A stretch of 64,000 nucleotides of DNA from QHVT01 sp036399015 (GCA_036399015.1 DASWNW010000086.1:1-64000); one strand, 5' to 3'; counted from the first letter of the stretch, positions 32,882 through 41,183 are shown. A program made the numbers and translations. The notes: generated from the letters alone by a model not told the origin.

Positions 32882-32960
32882 TTACTGGTTGCTGGTTGCT
32901 GGTTCCTTGTGAGTCGTTGAGCGCGGGCAAACCAGCAACCAGCAACTAGCAACCAGCAAC
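32881..32960. repeat. Inverted array of GGTTGCT words
   Basis: Left arm 32881-32905 repeats GGTTGCT; right arm 32930-32960 repeats CAACCAG. It begins at the last base of the M16 stop codon, and the right arm supplies the last codons and the TAG stop of the convergent methyltransferase gene. Confidence 0.85.
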
Positions 32961-33455
32961 GCGCCTCATCACCAGTTCTCCGATCTCCCCCTCCCGCGAA
33001 TGCAGCAACTCCCATCCCTCGAAGAACGACCCCAGCTCTCCCGGGCTGGCTGCGAACCGCCCCTTCATCCGGGCGGCGGTGACGAGCAGTCCGCCCGGGC
33101 GGAGCACCCGCTTCGCTTCCGCGAAGAGCGGGCGGTGCAGGTAATAGAGGATGAGTACGAGGTCGAACGACTCGTCCTCGAAGGGGAGCGGCGCGCCGGT
33201 CTCGAGGTCGAGCACGCGCGCGTCGACCGCCGGTTCGTGCTCCCGCAGCAGGCGGATCGCCTCCTCGGCGCCGTCGATCGCCACCACCTCCCACCCTCCG
33301 CGCGCGAGCCAGATGGCGTTCCGGCCGGCGCCGCAGGCGAGGTCGAGTGCGCGTCCGGGGGCGACGCCGCGCAGCGCATCGACGAGGAGTTCCGCCGGGC
33401 GGTCGTCGATGTCGTCGCGCGTGCGGTAGCGCTGGTTCCACTCGTCGAGACTCAC
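32946..33455 (-). CDS. Class I SAM-dependent methyltransferase
   Basis: 169 residues with methyltransferase motifs: RALDLACGAGRNAIWLA (SAM-binding motif I, about 35-51), VVAIDGAEEA (acidic loop), ARVLDLE, FDLVLILYYLHR (motif IV) and LRPGGLLVTAA. Closest in pattern to TehB-like and small-molecule methyltransferases; substrate unknown. Its C-terminal residues VAGC and the stop are read from the inverted repeat array, so the end has been remodelled by the repeat. Confidence 0.85.
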   Translation of the reverse strand: MSLDEWNQRYRTRDDIDDRPAELLVDALRGVAPGRALDLACGAGRNAIWLARGGWEVVAIDGAEEAIRLLREHEPAVDARVLDLETGAPLPFEDESFDLVLILYYLHRPLFAEAKRVLRPGGLLVTAARMKGRFAASPGELGSFFEGWELLHSREGEIGELVMRRVAGC

Positions 33456-33520
33456 GGGCCTACAATACCCGCATGACCATCCGCGGAATCATCCAGGCGC
33501 TCACCCGTGGGGAGGGAAAG

Positions 33521-33958
33521 ATGCTCGAGCCCGGCCAGCAGGCACCCGACTTCGACGTACGCGATCACCAGGGGAACAACGTCCGCCTCCGCGACCTTCG
33601 CGGCAAGAAGGTCGTGCTCTGGTTCTACCCGAAGGCCGACACACCCGGTTGAACGCGGGAAGGTTCCGGGTTCCGGGACCTCATCGGCGAGTACGAGCAG
33701 AAGAACACCCGCGTCCTCGGCGTCAGCTTCGACGACGAGCAGGCCAACCGGCGCTTCGCGGAAAAGTACAACTTCCCCTTCCCGCTCCTCTGCGACACCG
33801 ACCGCTCGATCGGCGTGGCGTATGGCGCCGCCGAGTCGGGGAAGGACGAGTACGCGCGCCGCATCGCGTACGTCATCGACGAGGAAGGGAAGATCGCGCA
33901 GGCGCATGCGAAGGTGGATGCGTCGAGCTACCCGCGGGAGCAACTGAAGAGTTTGTAA
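33521..33958 (+). CDS. bcp: Probable selenocysteine-containing peroxiredoxin (Bcp/PrxQ family)
   Basis: Read through an in-frame TGA at 33650-33652, the frame from ATG 33521 (GGGGAGGG upstream) gives 145 residues with full Bcp/PrxQ homology on both sides: LEPGQQAPDFDVRDHQG, WFYPKADTPG, then TGA, then TREGSGFRDLIGEYEQ, VLGVSFDDEQAN, FPFPLLCDTD and RIAYVIDEEGKI. The TGA takes exactly the place of the peroxidatic Cys (TPG-C-T in the family; Sec44 here, Cys45 in E. coli Bcp). The second family Cys five residues on is Ser; Cys91 is another candidate resolving residue. A SECIS-like hairpin follows. Alternative: a nonsense mutation or sequencing error, but the precise position argues against it. Confidence 0.8.
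33661..33681 (+). promoter_or_regulatory. Candidate bacterial SECIS element
   Basis: AGGTTCCGG (33661-33669) pairs with CCGGGACCT (33673-33681): nine pairs including one G-U, loop GTT. The loop starts with G and begins 17 bases after the TGA. Bacterial SECIS hairpins, which recruit SelB, lie just after the UGA within the coding sequence with a G at the top of the loop, so size, place and loop agree. The fold is seen by eye only. Confidence 0.6.
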
Positions 33959-34023
33959 CACTCTCCCTGCAACCAATTCGCTACGGCTACGTTTAAACGC
34001 TCCAGACAACGAGGAGTGTTCAG

Positions 34024-35244
34024 ATGAGCGCGAAGCGGAAACGGAAAGTCACCATTGTCTCGGTCATCCTGCTGCTGGTGGTGATCGGCGGCACCGTCGC
34101 CATCAAGGCCAACGGCAAGGACAAGAAGGCGCCCGAGTCGCCGGTCAAGGTTGCGAAGGCCGAAGTCGGCGACGTGCAGGTCAAGGTCACGGAAGTCGGC
34201 ACCGTCGAGCCGGAAGTGAAGGTGGAAGTGAAGTCCGCCATTTCCGGCAAAGTCATCGAGATCCTGCACCGCGACGGCGACGTCGTGAAGCGTGGCCAGG
34301 TGCTGGCGCGCGTGGAGCCCGATCTCAACCAGGCGCAGTCGCTCGCCGACACGAAGAACTCCGTCGCCTCCGCCGAGATCCGTTTCAGCGAGGCGAAGAA
34401 GAACTGGGAAGCCGACAACAACCTCCTCCTGCAGGGGCTCCTCGCGCCGAAGCAGGCGCGCGACGCCGAGACCGAGTACCTCGAGGCGCGCCAGGACTTC
34501 GAGAAGGCGCGCGAGAAGTACACGCTCGCCGAGAAGAGCGGCATCCCCATCGGCCAGTCGGCCGCCAGCTTCCAGGGCTCCAGCATCGTCGCGCCGATGG
34601 ACGGCCTCGTGCTGACCAAGGACGTGGAGATCGGCGAGTCGATCACCTCCGGCGTGTCGTCGTTCAACGGCGGCACGGTGCTGTTCACCGTCGCCGACAC
34701 CTCGCGCATGATCGTGAAGGCCGGCGTGAACGAGGTCGACATCGGCAAGATCCGCGTCGCGATGCCGGTGCGCGTGACCCTCGACGCCTATCCGAAGGTC
34801 CTCTTCAACGGCAAGATCGACCGCATCGCGCCCGCCGTCCGGCTCGACGACAAGGTCCGCGTCTTCGACATCGAAGTGCGCCTCGACGCGCAGGGCCGCG
34901 AGCTCCGCTCCGGCATGACCGCGAACATCGAGGTCATCGGCGAGAAGAAGGAGAAAGTCCTCACCATCCCCGTCGAGTCGGTCTTCAAGCGCGACGAGCA
35001 GGAAGTGGTCTACGTGAAGAAGGCCATCGACCCCGCCGCGTTCGCGAAGCAGGCGAAGAAGGACGACAAGGAAAAGAAGGACGACAAGGACGCCTGGAAG
35101 CAGTTCTTCGACCGCCGCACCATCACCACCGGCCTCGCCGACAACGCCCGCGTCGAAGTGCTCAGCGGGTTGAAGGCAGGGGACGAAGTGGCGCTGGAAG
35201 ATCCGACCCTGTCGAAGAAGGATCAGGACGAGAACGACGATTAA
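34024..35244 (+). CDS. Periplasmic adaptor of an ABC efflux system (MacA/HlyD type)
   Basis: 406 residues: membrane anchor (VTIVSVILLLVVIGGTVAI), lipoyl-like half (VEVKSAISGKVIEILHRDGDVVKRGQVLARVEP), alpha-helical hairpin about 100-165, second lipoyl half (SSIVAPMDGLVLTKDVEIGESI), beta-barrel and membrane-proximal domain. Residues 345-365 are a Lys/Asp-rich insert (KKDDKEKKDDKD). First of a four-gene set with an ATPase and two MacB-like permeases, the tripartite export layout used for lipoproteins, peptides or drugs. No outer-membrane TolC gene nearby. Confidence 0.9.
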   Translation: MSAKRKRKVTIVSVILLLVVIGGTVAIKANGKDKKAPESPVKVAKAEVGDVQVKVTEVGTVEPEVKVEVKSAISGKVIEILHRDGDVVKRGQVLARVEPDLNQAQSLADTKNSVASAEIRFSEAKKNWEADNNLLLQGLLAPKQARDAETEYLEARQDFEKAREKYTLAEKSGIPIGQSAASFQGSSIVAPMDGLVLTKDVEIGESITSGVSSFNGGTVLFTVADTSRMIVKAGVNEVDIGKIRVAMPVRVTLDAYPKVLFNGKIDRIAPAVRLDDKVRVFDIEVRLDAQGRELRSGMTANIEVIGEKKEKVLTIPVESVFKRDEQEVVYVKKAIDPAAFAKQAKKDDKEKKDDKDAWKQFFDRRTITTGLADNARVEVLSGLKAGDEVALEDPTLSKKDQDENDD

Positions 35245-35257
35245 TACGCGCCTACGG

Positions 35258-35358
35258 CGCGGTTGCTGGTTGCTGGTTGCTCGTGAACTCCCAGCCACAC
35301 GGCGCCATAGCAACCAGCAACCAGTAACCAGTAACCAGCAACGCGAGCGGAGCGAGCC
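35258..35358. repeat. Inverted array of GGTTGCT words with GCGAGCGGAGCGAGC tail
   Basis: Left arm 35259-35284 repeats GGTTGCT; right arm 35308-35345 repeats CAACCAG; a short palindromic tail GCGAGCGGAGCGAGC precedes the ATPase ATG at 35360. Sits inside an apparent operon. Confidence 0.85.
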
Positions 35359-35359
35359 A

Positions 35360-36115
35360 ATGAGCGCAGTCTTCAAATTCGAATCCTGGCAGGAATCCGA
35401 GCCCGTGGCGCCGACCGCGGTGGCGGTCGACAAGTCGCTCATCCAGCTCGAGCGCGTCTTCAAGACCTACGACTCCGGCGAGAACGCCGTGCAGGCGCTG
35501 CGCGGCGTCGACCTGAAGATCGGCGCCGGCGAGTTCTGCGCGATCATCGGCCCCTCCGGCTCCGGCAAGTCGACCCTCATGCACATCCTCGGCTGCCTCG
35601 ACTCGCCGACCGAGGGGCGGTACTGGCTCGACGGCGAAGACGTCGCGGCGATGACGGGCAAGCAGCTCGCCCGCATCCGCAACAAGAAGCTCGGGTTCGT
35701 CTTCCAGACCTTCAACCTCCTGCCGCGCGCCACGATCTGGAAGAACGTCGAGCTGCCGCTGCTCTACGCCGGCGTCGACGGCGACGAGCGCCGCGAGCGG
35801 GCGTACAAGGCGCTCGAGCGGGTCGGGCTCGCCGACCGCGCCAAGCACCGCCCGAACCAGTTGTCGGGCGGCCAGCGACAGCGCGTCGCCGTGGCGCGTG
35901 CCCTCGTGAACGCCCCCTCGCTGATCCTCGCAGACGAGCCGACCGGGAACCTCGACCAGAAGACCGGCGGCGACATCATCCGCCTCTTCGAGGAAGTGGC
36001 GGCCGGCGGGCAGACCATCGTCCTCGTCACGCACGATCCCGCGATCGCCGCGCGCACGCACCGCCGCATCCGCATCGTGGACGGTCTCGTGGCGGACGGC
36101 GACGAGCTGGAGTAG
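35360..36115 (+). CDS. ABC transporter ATP-binding protein (MacB/LolD type)
   Basis: 251 residues. Walker A GPSGSGKST (about 67-75), Q-loop FQTFNLLPR, signature LSGGQRQRVAVARAL, Walker B LILADEPTGNLD and switch His in LVTHDP are all intact. An extra N-terminal stretch of about 25 residues (MSAVFKFESWQESEPV) is unusual. The start ATG 35360 follows the repeat directly, without a clear Shine-Dalgarno except GGAGCGAG in the repeat tail. Powers the two permeases encoded downstream. Confidence 0.93.
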   Translation: MSAVFKFESWQESEPVAPTAVAVDKSLIQLERVFKTYDSGENAVQALRGVDLKIGAGEFCAIIGPSGSGKSTLMHILGCLDSPTEGRYWLDGEDVAAMTGKQLARIRNKKLGFVFQTFNLLPRATIWKNVELPLLYAGVDGDERRERAYKALERVGLADRAKHRPNQLSGGQRQRVAVARALVNAPSLILADEPTGNLDQKTGGDIIRLFEEVAAGGQTIVLVTHDPAIAARTHRRIRIVDGLVADGDELE

Positions 36116-36118
36116 GCC

Positions 36119-37348
36119 ATGTTGATCTTCGAATCGATCGTCGACGGCATCCGCGACATCAAGGACCACTTCGGCCGGACGCTGCTCCAGCTCTTCGGCG
36201 TCATCCTCGGGACCGGCTCGATCATCGCCACCTTCTCGCTCTCGGTGGCGGGCAAAGAGGCCTCGATGAAGTTCTACCGCGTCAGCGGCGGGATCGAGCG
36301 CATCTGGATCGGCAACAAGCCGACCGGCAAGGTCACGCTCGACGCGAAGGCGCTCGCCTCCGACGGCCTGACTTACAAAGACGCGCTGGCGCTGCGCGCG
36401 GAAGGGAAGGAGATCGACCTCGTCTCCCCGGTGGCGCAGGACTCCATGAGCGTCCGGTACGGCGCGATCGAGAAGAAGCGCGACGTCATGGGCGTCACGC
36501 CGGCGTATTCGCCGATCAGCTTCTTCCACGTCGAGCGCGGCCGCTTCATCACCGACTACGACCTGCAGAGCGCGGCGCGCGTCGTCGTCCTCGGCACCGC
36601 GCGCGCCGAGGAGTTCTTCGGGAGCGACAACCCCATCGGCAAGACCATGATCATCAACGGCGCCGGCTACCTCGTGGTCGGCGTCATGGAAGAGAAGTAC
36701 TTCAGCTTCGACCAGCGGCGGAACGTGCTGCGCTGGATGAACCGGCAGATGTACATGCCGATCACCACCATGACCACGCGCCAGGGGCAGCCGCTGCAGA
36801 ACGGCAAGCTCTCGTTCATGCACGCGCGCATGAAGGACGTGAAGCGTCACAAGGAAGCGGTTGCCGAGATCGAGCGCATTCTCCAGCGCCAGCACGGCGT
36901 CAAGGACTTCCAGGTCTTCTCGCGCGTCGCCAACCTGGCCAAGAACGAGAGCGAGAACAAGATGTACGACGTCACCTTCATGATCTGCGGGATCATCTCG
37001 CTGCTCGTCGGCGGGATCGTGATCATGAACATCCAGCTGGCCTCCTTCAACGAGCGGGTGCGGGAGATCGGCACGCGCAAGGCGGTCGGCGCGACCCCCG
37101 CGCAGATCTTCTTCCAGATGCTCACGGAGTCGGTGCTGGTGTCGGTCCTCGGCGGTCTCCTCGGCATCTTCGCCGGCAAGTTCTTCACCCAGGGCATCTC
37201 CATGCTCACCCGCAATCCCGCGATCATCACCCCCGGCGTCATCGTGAATGCACTGATCTTCGCCGCCGGGACCGGGTTGTTCTTCGGCATGTACCCGGCC
37301 ATCCGCGCGTCGCGGCTCAATCCGATCGAGGCACTGAGAACCGAATGA
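36119..37348 (+). CDS. ABC transporter permease, MacB/FtsX type (first)
   Basis: 409 residues. N-terminal membrane helix (LLQLFGVILGTGSIIATFSLSVA), a MacB periplasmic domain (about 45-260), then the FtsX core with three helices (MICGIISLLVGGIVIMNI, VLVSVLGGLLGIFAGKF, ALIFAAGTGLFFGMYPA) and end motif PAIRASRLNPIEALR. Three bases separate it from the ATPase gene. Probably pairs with the second permease as a heterodimer rather than working as a fused MacB. Confidence 0.9.
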   Translation: MLIFESIVDGIRDIKDHFGRTLLQLFGVILGTGSIIATFSLSVAGKEASMKFYRVSGGIERIWIGNKPTGKVTLDAKALASDGLTYKDALALRAEGKEIDLVSPVAQDSMSVRYGAIEKKRDVMGVTPAYSPISFFHVERGRFITDYDLQSAARVVVLGTARAEEFFGSDNPIGKTMIINGAGYLVVGVMEEKYFSFDQRRNVLRWMNRQMYMPITTMTTRQGQPLQNGKLSFMHARMKDVKRHKEAVAEIERILQRQHGVKDFQVFSRVANLAKNESENKMYDVTFMICGIISLLVGGIVIMNIQLASFNERVREIGTRKAVGATPAQIFFQMLTESVLVSVLGGLLGIFAGKFFTQGISMLTRNPAIITPGVIVNALIFAAGTGLFFGMYPAIRASRLNPIEALRTE

Positions 37349-37350
37349 GA

Positions 37351-37460
37351 GCTGTTGCTGGTTGCTGGTGGCTGGTTCCTTGTGAGGTGTTCCTCCACGC
37401 ACCCACTGCGTCACGAGCAACAAGCAACGAGCAACCAGCAACCGCGAGCGAAGCGAGCGC
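37351..37460. repeat. Inverted array of GGTTGCT words with GCGAGCGAAGCGAGC tail
   Basis: Left arm 37351-37385, right arm 37411-37446 (CAACAAG/CAACCAG words), then a tail nearly identical to that before the ATPase gene. It separates the two permease genes, so a second copy of the same structure sits in the same operon. Confidence 0.85.
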
Positions 37461-37463
37461 AAT

Positions 37464-38690
37464 ATGAACATCTCCGAATCCGTCCGCACCTCCTACGAAG
37501 AAGTGAAGGGGCACCCGCTGCGGTCGCTCTTCACGCTGATCGGCGTCATCCTCGGCACGCTCGCGCTGGTGGTGGTCATGTCCGTGCTCGACGGCATTCA
37601 GATGTCGGTCCTGAAGGGCATCAACGACCTCGGACTCGACGGCGTGGTCATCGCGTCGCAGCGCGAGCCGGTCGACCCGGTCGAGAAGGCGAAGGCGCAT
37701 CTCTCGCGCGGCCTGCGCATCGAGGACGTGAAGGCGTTCGAGAACGCCGACTACATCCGCGCCATGTCGCCGGTCGGGGAGTCGCGCGCCGTCGTCACCG
37801 GCGGGACCACCACCCGCCGCATCGACGTTTTCGGCGTGATGCCGGAGTACGCCGACATCCGCAACCGCACCGTGTCGTCGGGACGCTGGATCAGCGAGCG
37901 CGACGTGGCCACGAACGCCTCCGTCGCCGTGATCGGGTGGGAGCTCAAGCACAAGCTGTTCGGCGGCGAGGACGCCCTCGGGCAGAAGATCAACATCGGC
38001 GGACGCCGCGTGACGGTGATCGGCGTCGGCTCCAAGTTCGACATGACCTTCGTCGACGACGACGACATGCGCAAGGAGACCGCGGGCGCGTACGTCCCCT
38101 GGACCGTCTTCCGCGACATGTTCGGTCGCGTGAGCGCGATCTCGTACATGCTCGCCAAAGCCACGACGCCGGAGCAGAGCGTTGACGCCGAGGACGAGGC
38201 CGCGGCTCGGTTCCGTCAGGCGCACAACGGCATCCGCGACGTGCGCATCAACAACATCGGCAAGGAGATCCTCAAGGAGCGCGGGCAGATCGAGGTGATC
38301 CTGCGCAACTGGCGCATCGTCTTCTTCTCCATCGCCGGCGTCTCGCTGCTGATCGGCGGCGTAGGGATCTTCTCGGTCCTCAAGATCTCCATCTCCGAGC
38401 GCCTCTTCGAGATCGGCCTCCGCAAGTCGCTCGGCGCCACAAACGCCGAGATCTTCATGCAGTTCCTGATCGAGTCGGTGACGCTCTCCGTCGCCGGCGC
38501 CGCCATCGGCCTCGCCCTCGGTATCGGCCTCGTAAAAGTCGTCGGCGGCTTCTTCCCCGCCGGCCTCCCGGTGTCGACGTTCGGCCTCACCCTGGCCAGC
38601 AGCTTCGCCATCAGCGTCGGCCTCTTCGCCGGCCTCTACCCGTCCCTGACCGCGGCCCGCCTGGAGCCCGTCGAAGCGCTCCGCGCGTAG
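37464..38690 (+). CDS. ABC transporter permease, MacB/FtsX type (second)
   Basis: 408 residues with the same plan as the previous permease: N-terminal helix (FTLIGVILGTLALVVVMSVL), periplasmic MacB domain with DVKAFENADYIRAMSPVGESR, and FtsX core (VFFSIAGVSLLIGGVGIFSVL, VTLSVAGAAIGLALGIGLV, FAISVGLFAGLYPSLTAARLEPVEALR). Preceded by the second array/tail repeat, with no good Shine-Dalgarno. The two permeases are paralogues, consistent with a heterodimeric channel. Confidence 0.9.
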   Translation: MNISESVRTSYEEVKGHPLRSLFTLIGVILGTLALVVVMSVLDGIQMSVLKGINDLGLDGVVIASQREPVDPVEKAKAHLSRGLRIEDVKAFENADYIRAMSPVGESRAVVTGGTTTRRIDVFGVMPEYADIRNRTVSSGRWISERDVATNASVAVIGWELKHKLFGGEDALGQKINIGGRRVTVIGVGSKFDMTFVDDDDMRKETAGAYVPWTVFRDMFGRVSAISYMLAKATTPEQSVDAEDEAAARFRQAHNGIRDVRINNIGKEILKERGQIEVILRNWRIVFFSIAGVSLLIGGVGIFSVLKISISERLFEIGLRKSLGATNAEIFMQFLIESVTLSVAGAAIGLALGIGLVKVVGGFFPAGLPVSTFGLTLASSFAISVGLFAGLYPSLTAARLEPVEALRA

Positions 38691-38726
38691 TGGCGAAGAG
38701 TGACGCGGAGATAGACTCTTCAGCGC

Positions 38727-38963
38727 ATGCCGTCGGTTCGAATCGAGGGGCCATACGACGTTTACTTCACGAGTCACGATCGAGGCGAACCACCTCACGT
38801 GCACGTCGACCGAGAGAGCATGGCGGCCAAGGTCTGGCTTCAGCCAGTAGCCGTCGCCTACAATCTTGGCTTCGCGCGGCACGAGCTCCGGAAGATCGAG
38901 CAGTTGATCGCCCAGAACCGCGAGCTCTGTCTCAGAAAGTGGCATGAGTACTTCGGAACCTAA
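38727..38963 (+). CDS. DUF4160 family protein
   Basis: 78 residues matching DUF4160: the core GPYDVYFTSHDRGEPPHVHVDRE with the PPHVHV motif, then AAKVWLQPVAVAYNLGF and an acidic-basic helix ending WHEYFG. DUF4160 genes are regularly followed by DUF2442 genes, as here with a 20-base overlap, in small two-gene units that look like toxin-antitoxin or regulatory pairs; activity has not been established to my knowledge. Confidence 0.88.
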   Translation: MPSVRIEGPYDVYFTSHDRGEPPHVHVDRESMAAKVWLQPVAVAYNLGFARHELRKIEQLIAQNRELCLRKWHEYFGT

Positions 38964-39213
38964 AGCAGGGGAGCGCATCACAGCCGTTCGCGTGACGGAT
39001 GATGCCCTCACGGTCGATCTCCTCGATGGCCGGACGATGACGGTGCCGCTCGCCTGGTATCCGCGCCTCCTGCACGCGTCCGAAGCGGAGAGAAATAACT
39101 TCCGGATCATCGGCGGCGGCTTCGTGATTCATTGGCTGGACGTCGACGAGCACCTATCCGCCCAAGGGCTCCTGGCCGGAGCTCCAGCGCCGAATCTCGC
39201 CGCCATCTCCTGA
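38944..39213 (+). CDS. DUF2442 family protein
   Basis: 89 residues with the DUF2442 pattern: ITAVRVTDDALTVDLLDGRTMTVPLAWYPRL and a C-terminal GGGFVIHWLDVDEHLSAQGLL. Starts inside the DUF4160 gene (ATG 38944). Partner of DUF4160; DUF2442 domains are small beta-rich proteins proposed as the antitoxin-like member. Confidence 0.88.
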   Translation: MSTSEPKAGERITAVRVTDDALTVDLLDGRTMTVPLAWYPRLLHASEAERNNFRIIGGGFVIHWLDVDEHLSAQGLLAGAPAPNLAAIS

Positions 39214-39271
39214 CGCACGTCGTCTCCGTTGCCTTGCTCCGCCACCGTCCCTCACGCGGTATGCTCCCCCG

Positions 39272-40549
39272 ATGCGCATGCTCCTCAAGATCGGACTCGC
39301 CGTCGCTGCTGTTGCTGTGGTTGCTGCCGTGGTCATGGCGCAGCCGGCGCCGGCGAAGAACGATGCAGCGGCGCCGCGGTCCGAGGACAAGCGGTTCGAG
39401 GTGCAGATCACGGACGAGATGGTCCGGCACAGCCGGATCCGCGACACGCTGTACTTCGTCAACATCGCCTGGTCCCTCGTCGTCATGCTCGGGCTGTTGT
39501 TCAGCGGGGCGTCGCGGAAGATGCGCGACCTGGCGGCCCGCTGGGTGAAGCGGCCGTACTGGCAGGCGGCCATCTACATCGTCCTCTTCATCCTCGCCAC
39601 CACCATCATCGACTTCCCGCTGTCGTACTACTCCGGCTTCGTCGTGCCGCATCAGTTCGACCTCACCGAGCAGTCCTTCGGCTCCTGGATGGGAGACCTG
39701 GCCAAGGGGCTCGCGGTCGGGCTCGCGATCATGCCGCTCCTCGGCGCGTGGGCGCTGCTCGGCATCCGCAAGGTGAAGAACTGGTGGGCGGTCCTCTGGG
39801 CGGTCTCCATCCCGCTCATCGTCCTGCTGGTGGTCATCCAGCCGATCGTCCTCGACCCGATCTTCAACAAGTTCGAGCCGCTGCAGGACCAGGTGCTCCG
39901 GCAGAAGCTCCTCGACCTCGCCTCGCGCGCCGGCATCGAGGGCGGCCGGATCTACCAGGTCAACAAATCGAAGCAGACGAAGACGATGAACGCGTACGTG
40001 AACGGCATCGGCCCGACGAACCGCATCGTCATGTGGGACACGCTGCTCGCGAAGATGACGCACGACGAAGTCCTGGCCGTGATGGGCCACGAGATGGGCC
40101 ACTACGTCATGAGGCACATCTGGAAAGGGCTCGCGTTCTCGCTGGCCGTCTCGTTCGTCGTCTTCTTCCTCGTGCAGCGCATCCACGATCCGGGGCTGCG
40201 CAAGTGGGGGCCGCGCTGGGGCTTCACCACGCCGGGCGATCCGGCGTCGGTGCCCTGGCTGCTCCTCATCGCGGGAGTCGTGTCGCTCTTCCTCTCGCCG
40301 GTGACGAGCGGCTACTCCCGCTCGATGGAGCACAAGTCCGACATGTTCGCGCTCGAGGTCACGCACCTCAACGAGCCGCTGGCGACCGCGTTCCGCAAGA
40401 TGGCCGAGGACTCCAAGCGCGATCCGAGCCCCCACCCGTTCATCGAGTTCTGGCTCTACTCGCACCCGCCTATCGCGAAGCGCATCCCCTTCGCCCTCTC
40501 GTACAAACCGTGGGAGAAGGGGGAGCCTAATCGGATGTGGCAGCCATGA
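39272..40549 (+). CDS. M48 family membrane metalloprotease (Ste24/CAAX type)
   Basis: 425 residues with about seven membrane helices. HEMGH zinc motif at 273-277 and third ligand Glu353 in SMEHKSD; the family order (N-terminal four helices, catalytic domain facing the cytoplasm) matches Ste24-type CAAX prenyl proteases rather than HtpX. In bacteria these act in membrane protein quality control. The start begins with a signal-like helix. Its 3' end overlaps the convergent sigma factor gene by 23 bases. Confidence 0.9.
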   Translation: MRMLLKIGLAVAAVAVVAAVVMAQPAPAKNDAAAPRSEDKRFEVQITDEMVRHSRIRDTLYFVNIAWSLVVMLGLLFSGASRKMRDLAARWVKRPYWQAAIYIVLFILATTIIDFPLSYYSGFVVPHQFDLTEQSFGSWMGDLAKGLAVGLAIMPLLGAWALLGIRKVKNWWAVLWAVSIPLIVLLVVIQPIVLDPIFNKFEPLQDQVLRQKLLDLASRAGIEGGRIYQVNKSKQTKTMNAYVNGIGPTNRIVMWDTLLAKMTHDEVLAVMGHEMGHYVMRHIWKGLAFSLAVSFVVFFLVQRIHDPGLRKWGPRWGFTTPGDPASVPWLLLIAGVVSLFLSPVTSGYSRSMEHKSDMFALEVTHLNEPLATAFRKMAEDSKRDPSPHPFIEFWLYSHPPIAKRIPFALSYKPWEKGEPNRMWQP

Positions 40550-41183
40550 CGGCGGCGACGACCCGGTCGCAGCGGCTGTTGCCGAACGCGAACAGCGTCT
40601 CCAGGGTCACACCCGCGCGCCGGTAAAGCCGGTCGCGCAGCAACGTGCGGGCGCGGGAGAGCCGCGTCTTCACCAGGTCCTCGGAGATGCCGAGGCATTC
40701 GGCGGTCTCGGAAGTGCTGAGCCCCTCGACGTCGCGCAGCATGAGCACGGCGCGGAACGTGTCGGGCAGCGCCGCGACCTGCCGCTGCATGACGTCGCGC
40801 AGCTCGGACGCGAACGTCTCCTGCTCCGGATCGGGAGCATTCGATTCGACGAGCTGGATCATCGCGTCGTCCCCTCCTGCGAATGGCTGTCTCTTCCCGC
40901 GGCGCGCAATGGCCTCGTTCACCGCGATGCGCGTCAGCCAGGTCGAGAACTGCGCGCGCCCGGCGTACTGCCGGAGACTGCGGTAGGCATTGAGATACGC
41001 CTGCTGCATGACGTCCTCGACCTCTTCCTCGTTGCCGAGGACGGCGCGGACGGCGCGGTAGATGCGCTGGTTGTACCGGCGCATGACGATCTCGAAGAGA
41101 GCGTGGTCGCCGGCGGTGATGCGCTCGACCAGCTCCTCGTCTGTCAAGTGGTCGCGGATCGCTGCGATCGGAACGGTGGTCAT
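40527..41183 (-). CDS. ECF RNA polymerase sigma factor
   Basis: 218 residues from ATG 41183 (AGGAG upstream). Region 2 (ALFEIVMRRYNQRIYRAVRAVLG, VEDVMQQAYLNAYRSL, FSTWLTRIAVNEAIA) and region 4 (LPDTFRAVLMLRDVEGLSTSETAECLGISEDLVKTRLSRA) are complete, in the SigE/RpoE-like class. No anti-sigma gene is adjacent, and the divergent neighbour is a DoxX protein, which could be in its regulon. Confidence 0.92.
   Translation of the reverse strand: MTTVPIAAIRDHLTDEELVERITAGDHALFEIVMRRYNQRIYRAVRAVLGNEEEVEDVMQQAYLNAYRSLRQYAGRAQFSTWLTRIAVNEAIARRGKRQPFAGGDDAMIQLVESNAPDPEQETFASELRDVMQRQVAALPDTFRAVLMLRDVEGLSTSETAECLGISEDLVKTRLSRARTLLRDRLYRRAGVTLETLFAFGNSRCDRVVAAVMAATSD

Noticed and set aside
33347..33652. 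Truncated peroxiredoxin ending at TGA, with the remainder as a pseudogene fragment
   Set aside because: Frame and homology continue without loss across the TGA, the TGA replaces the catalytic Cys exactly and a hairpin follows; selenocysteine is a better explanation.
35252..37489. 745-residue minus-strand frame opposite the ABC transporter genes
   Set aside because: Same antisense effect; composition is His/Asp/Arg-rich with no domain, while the plus strand has complete Walker motifs.
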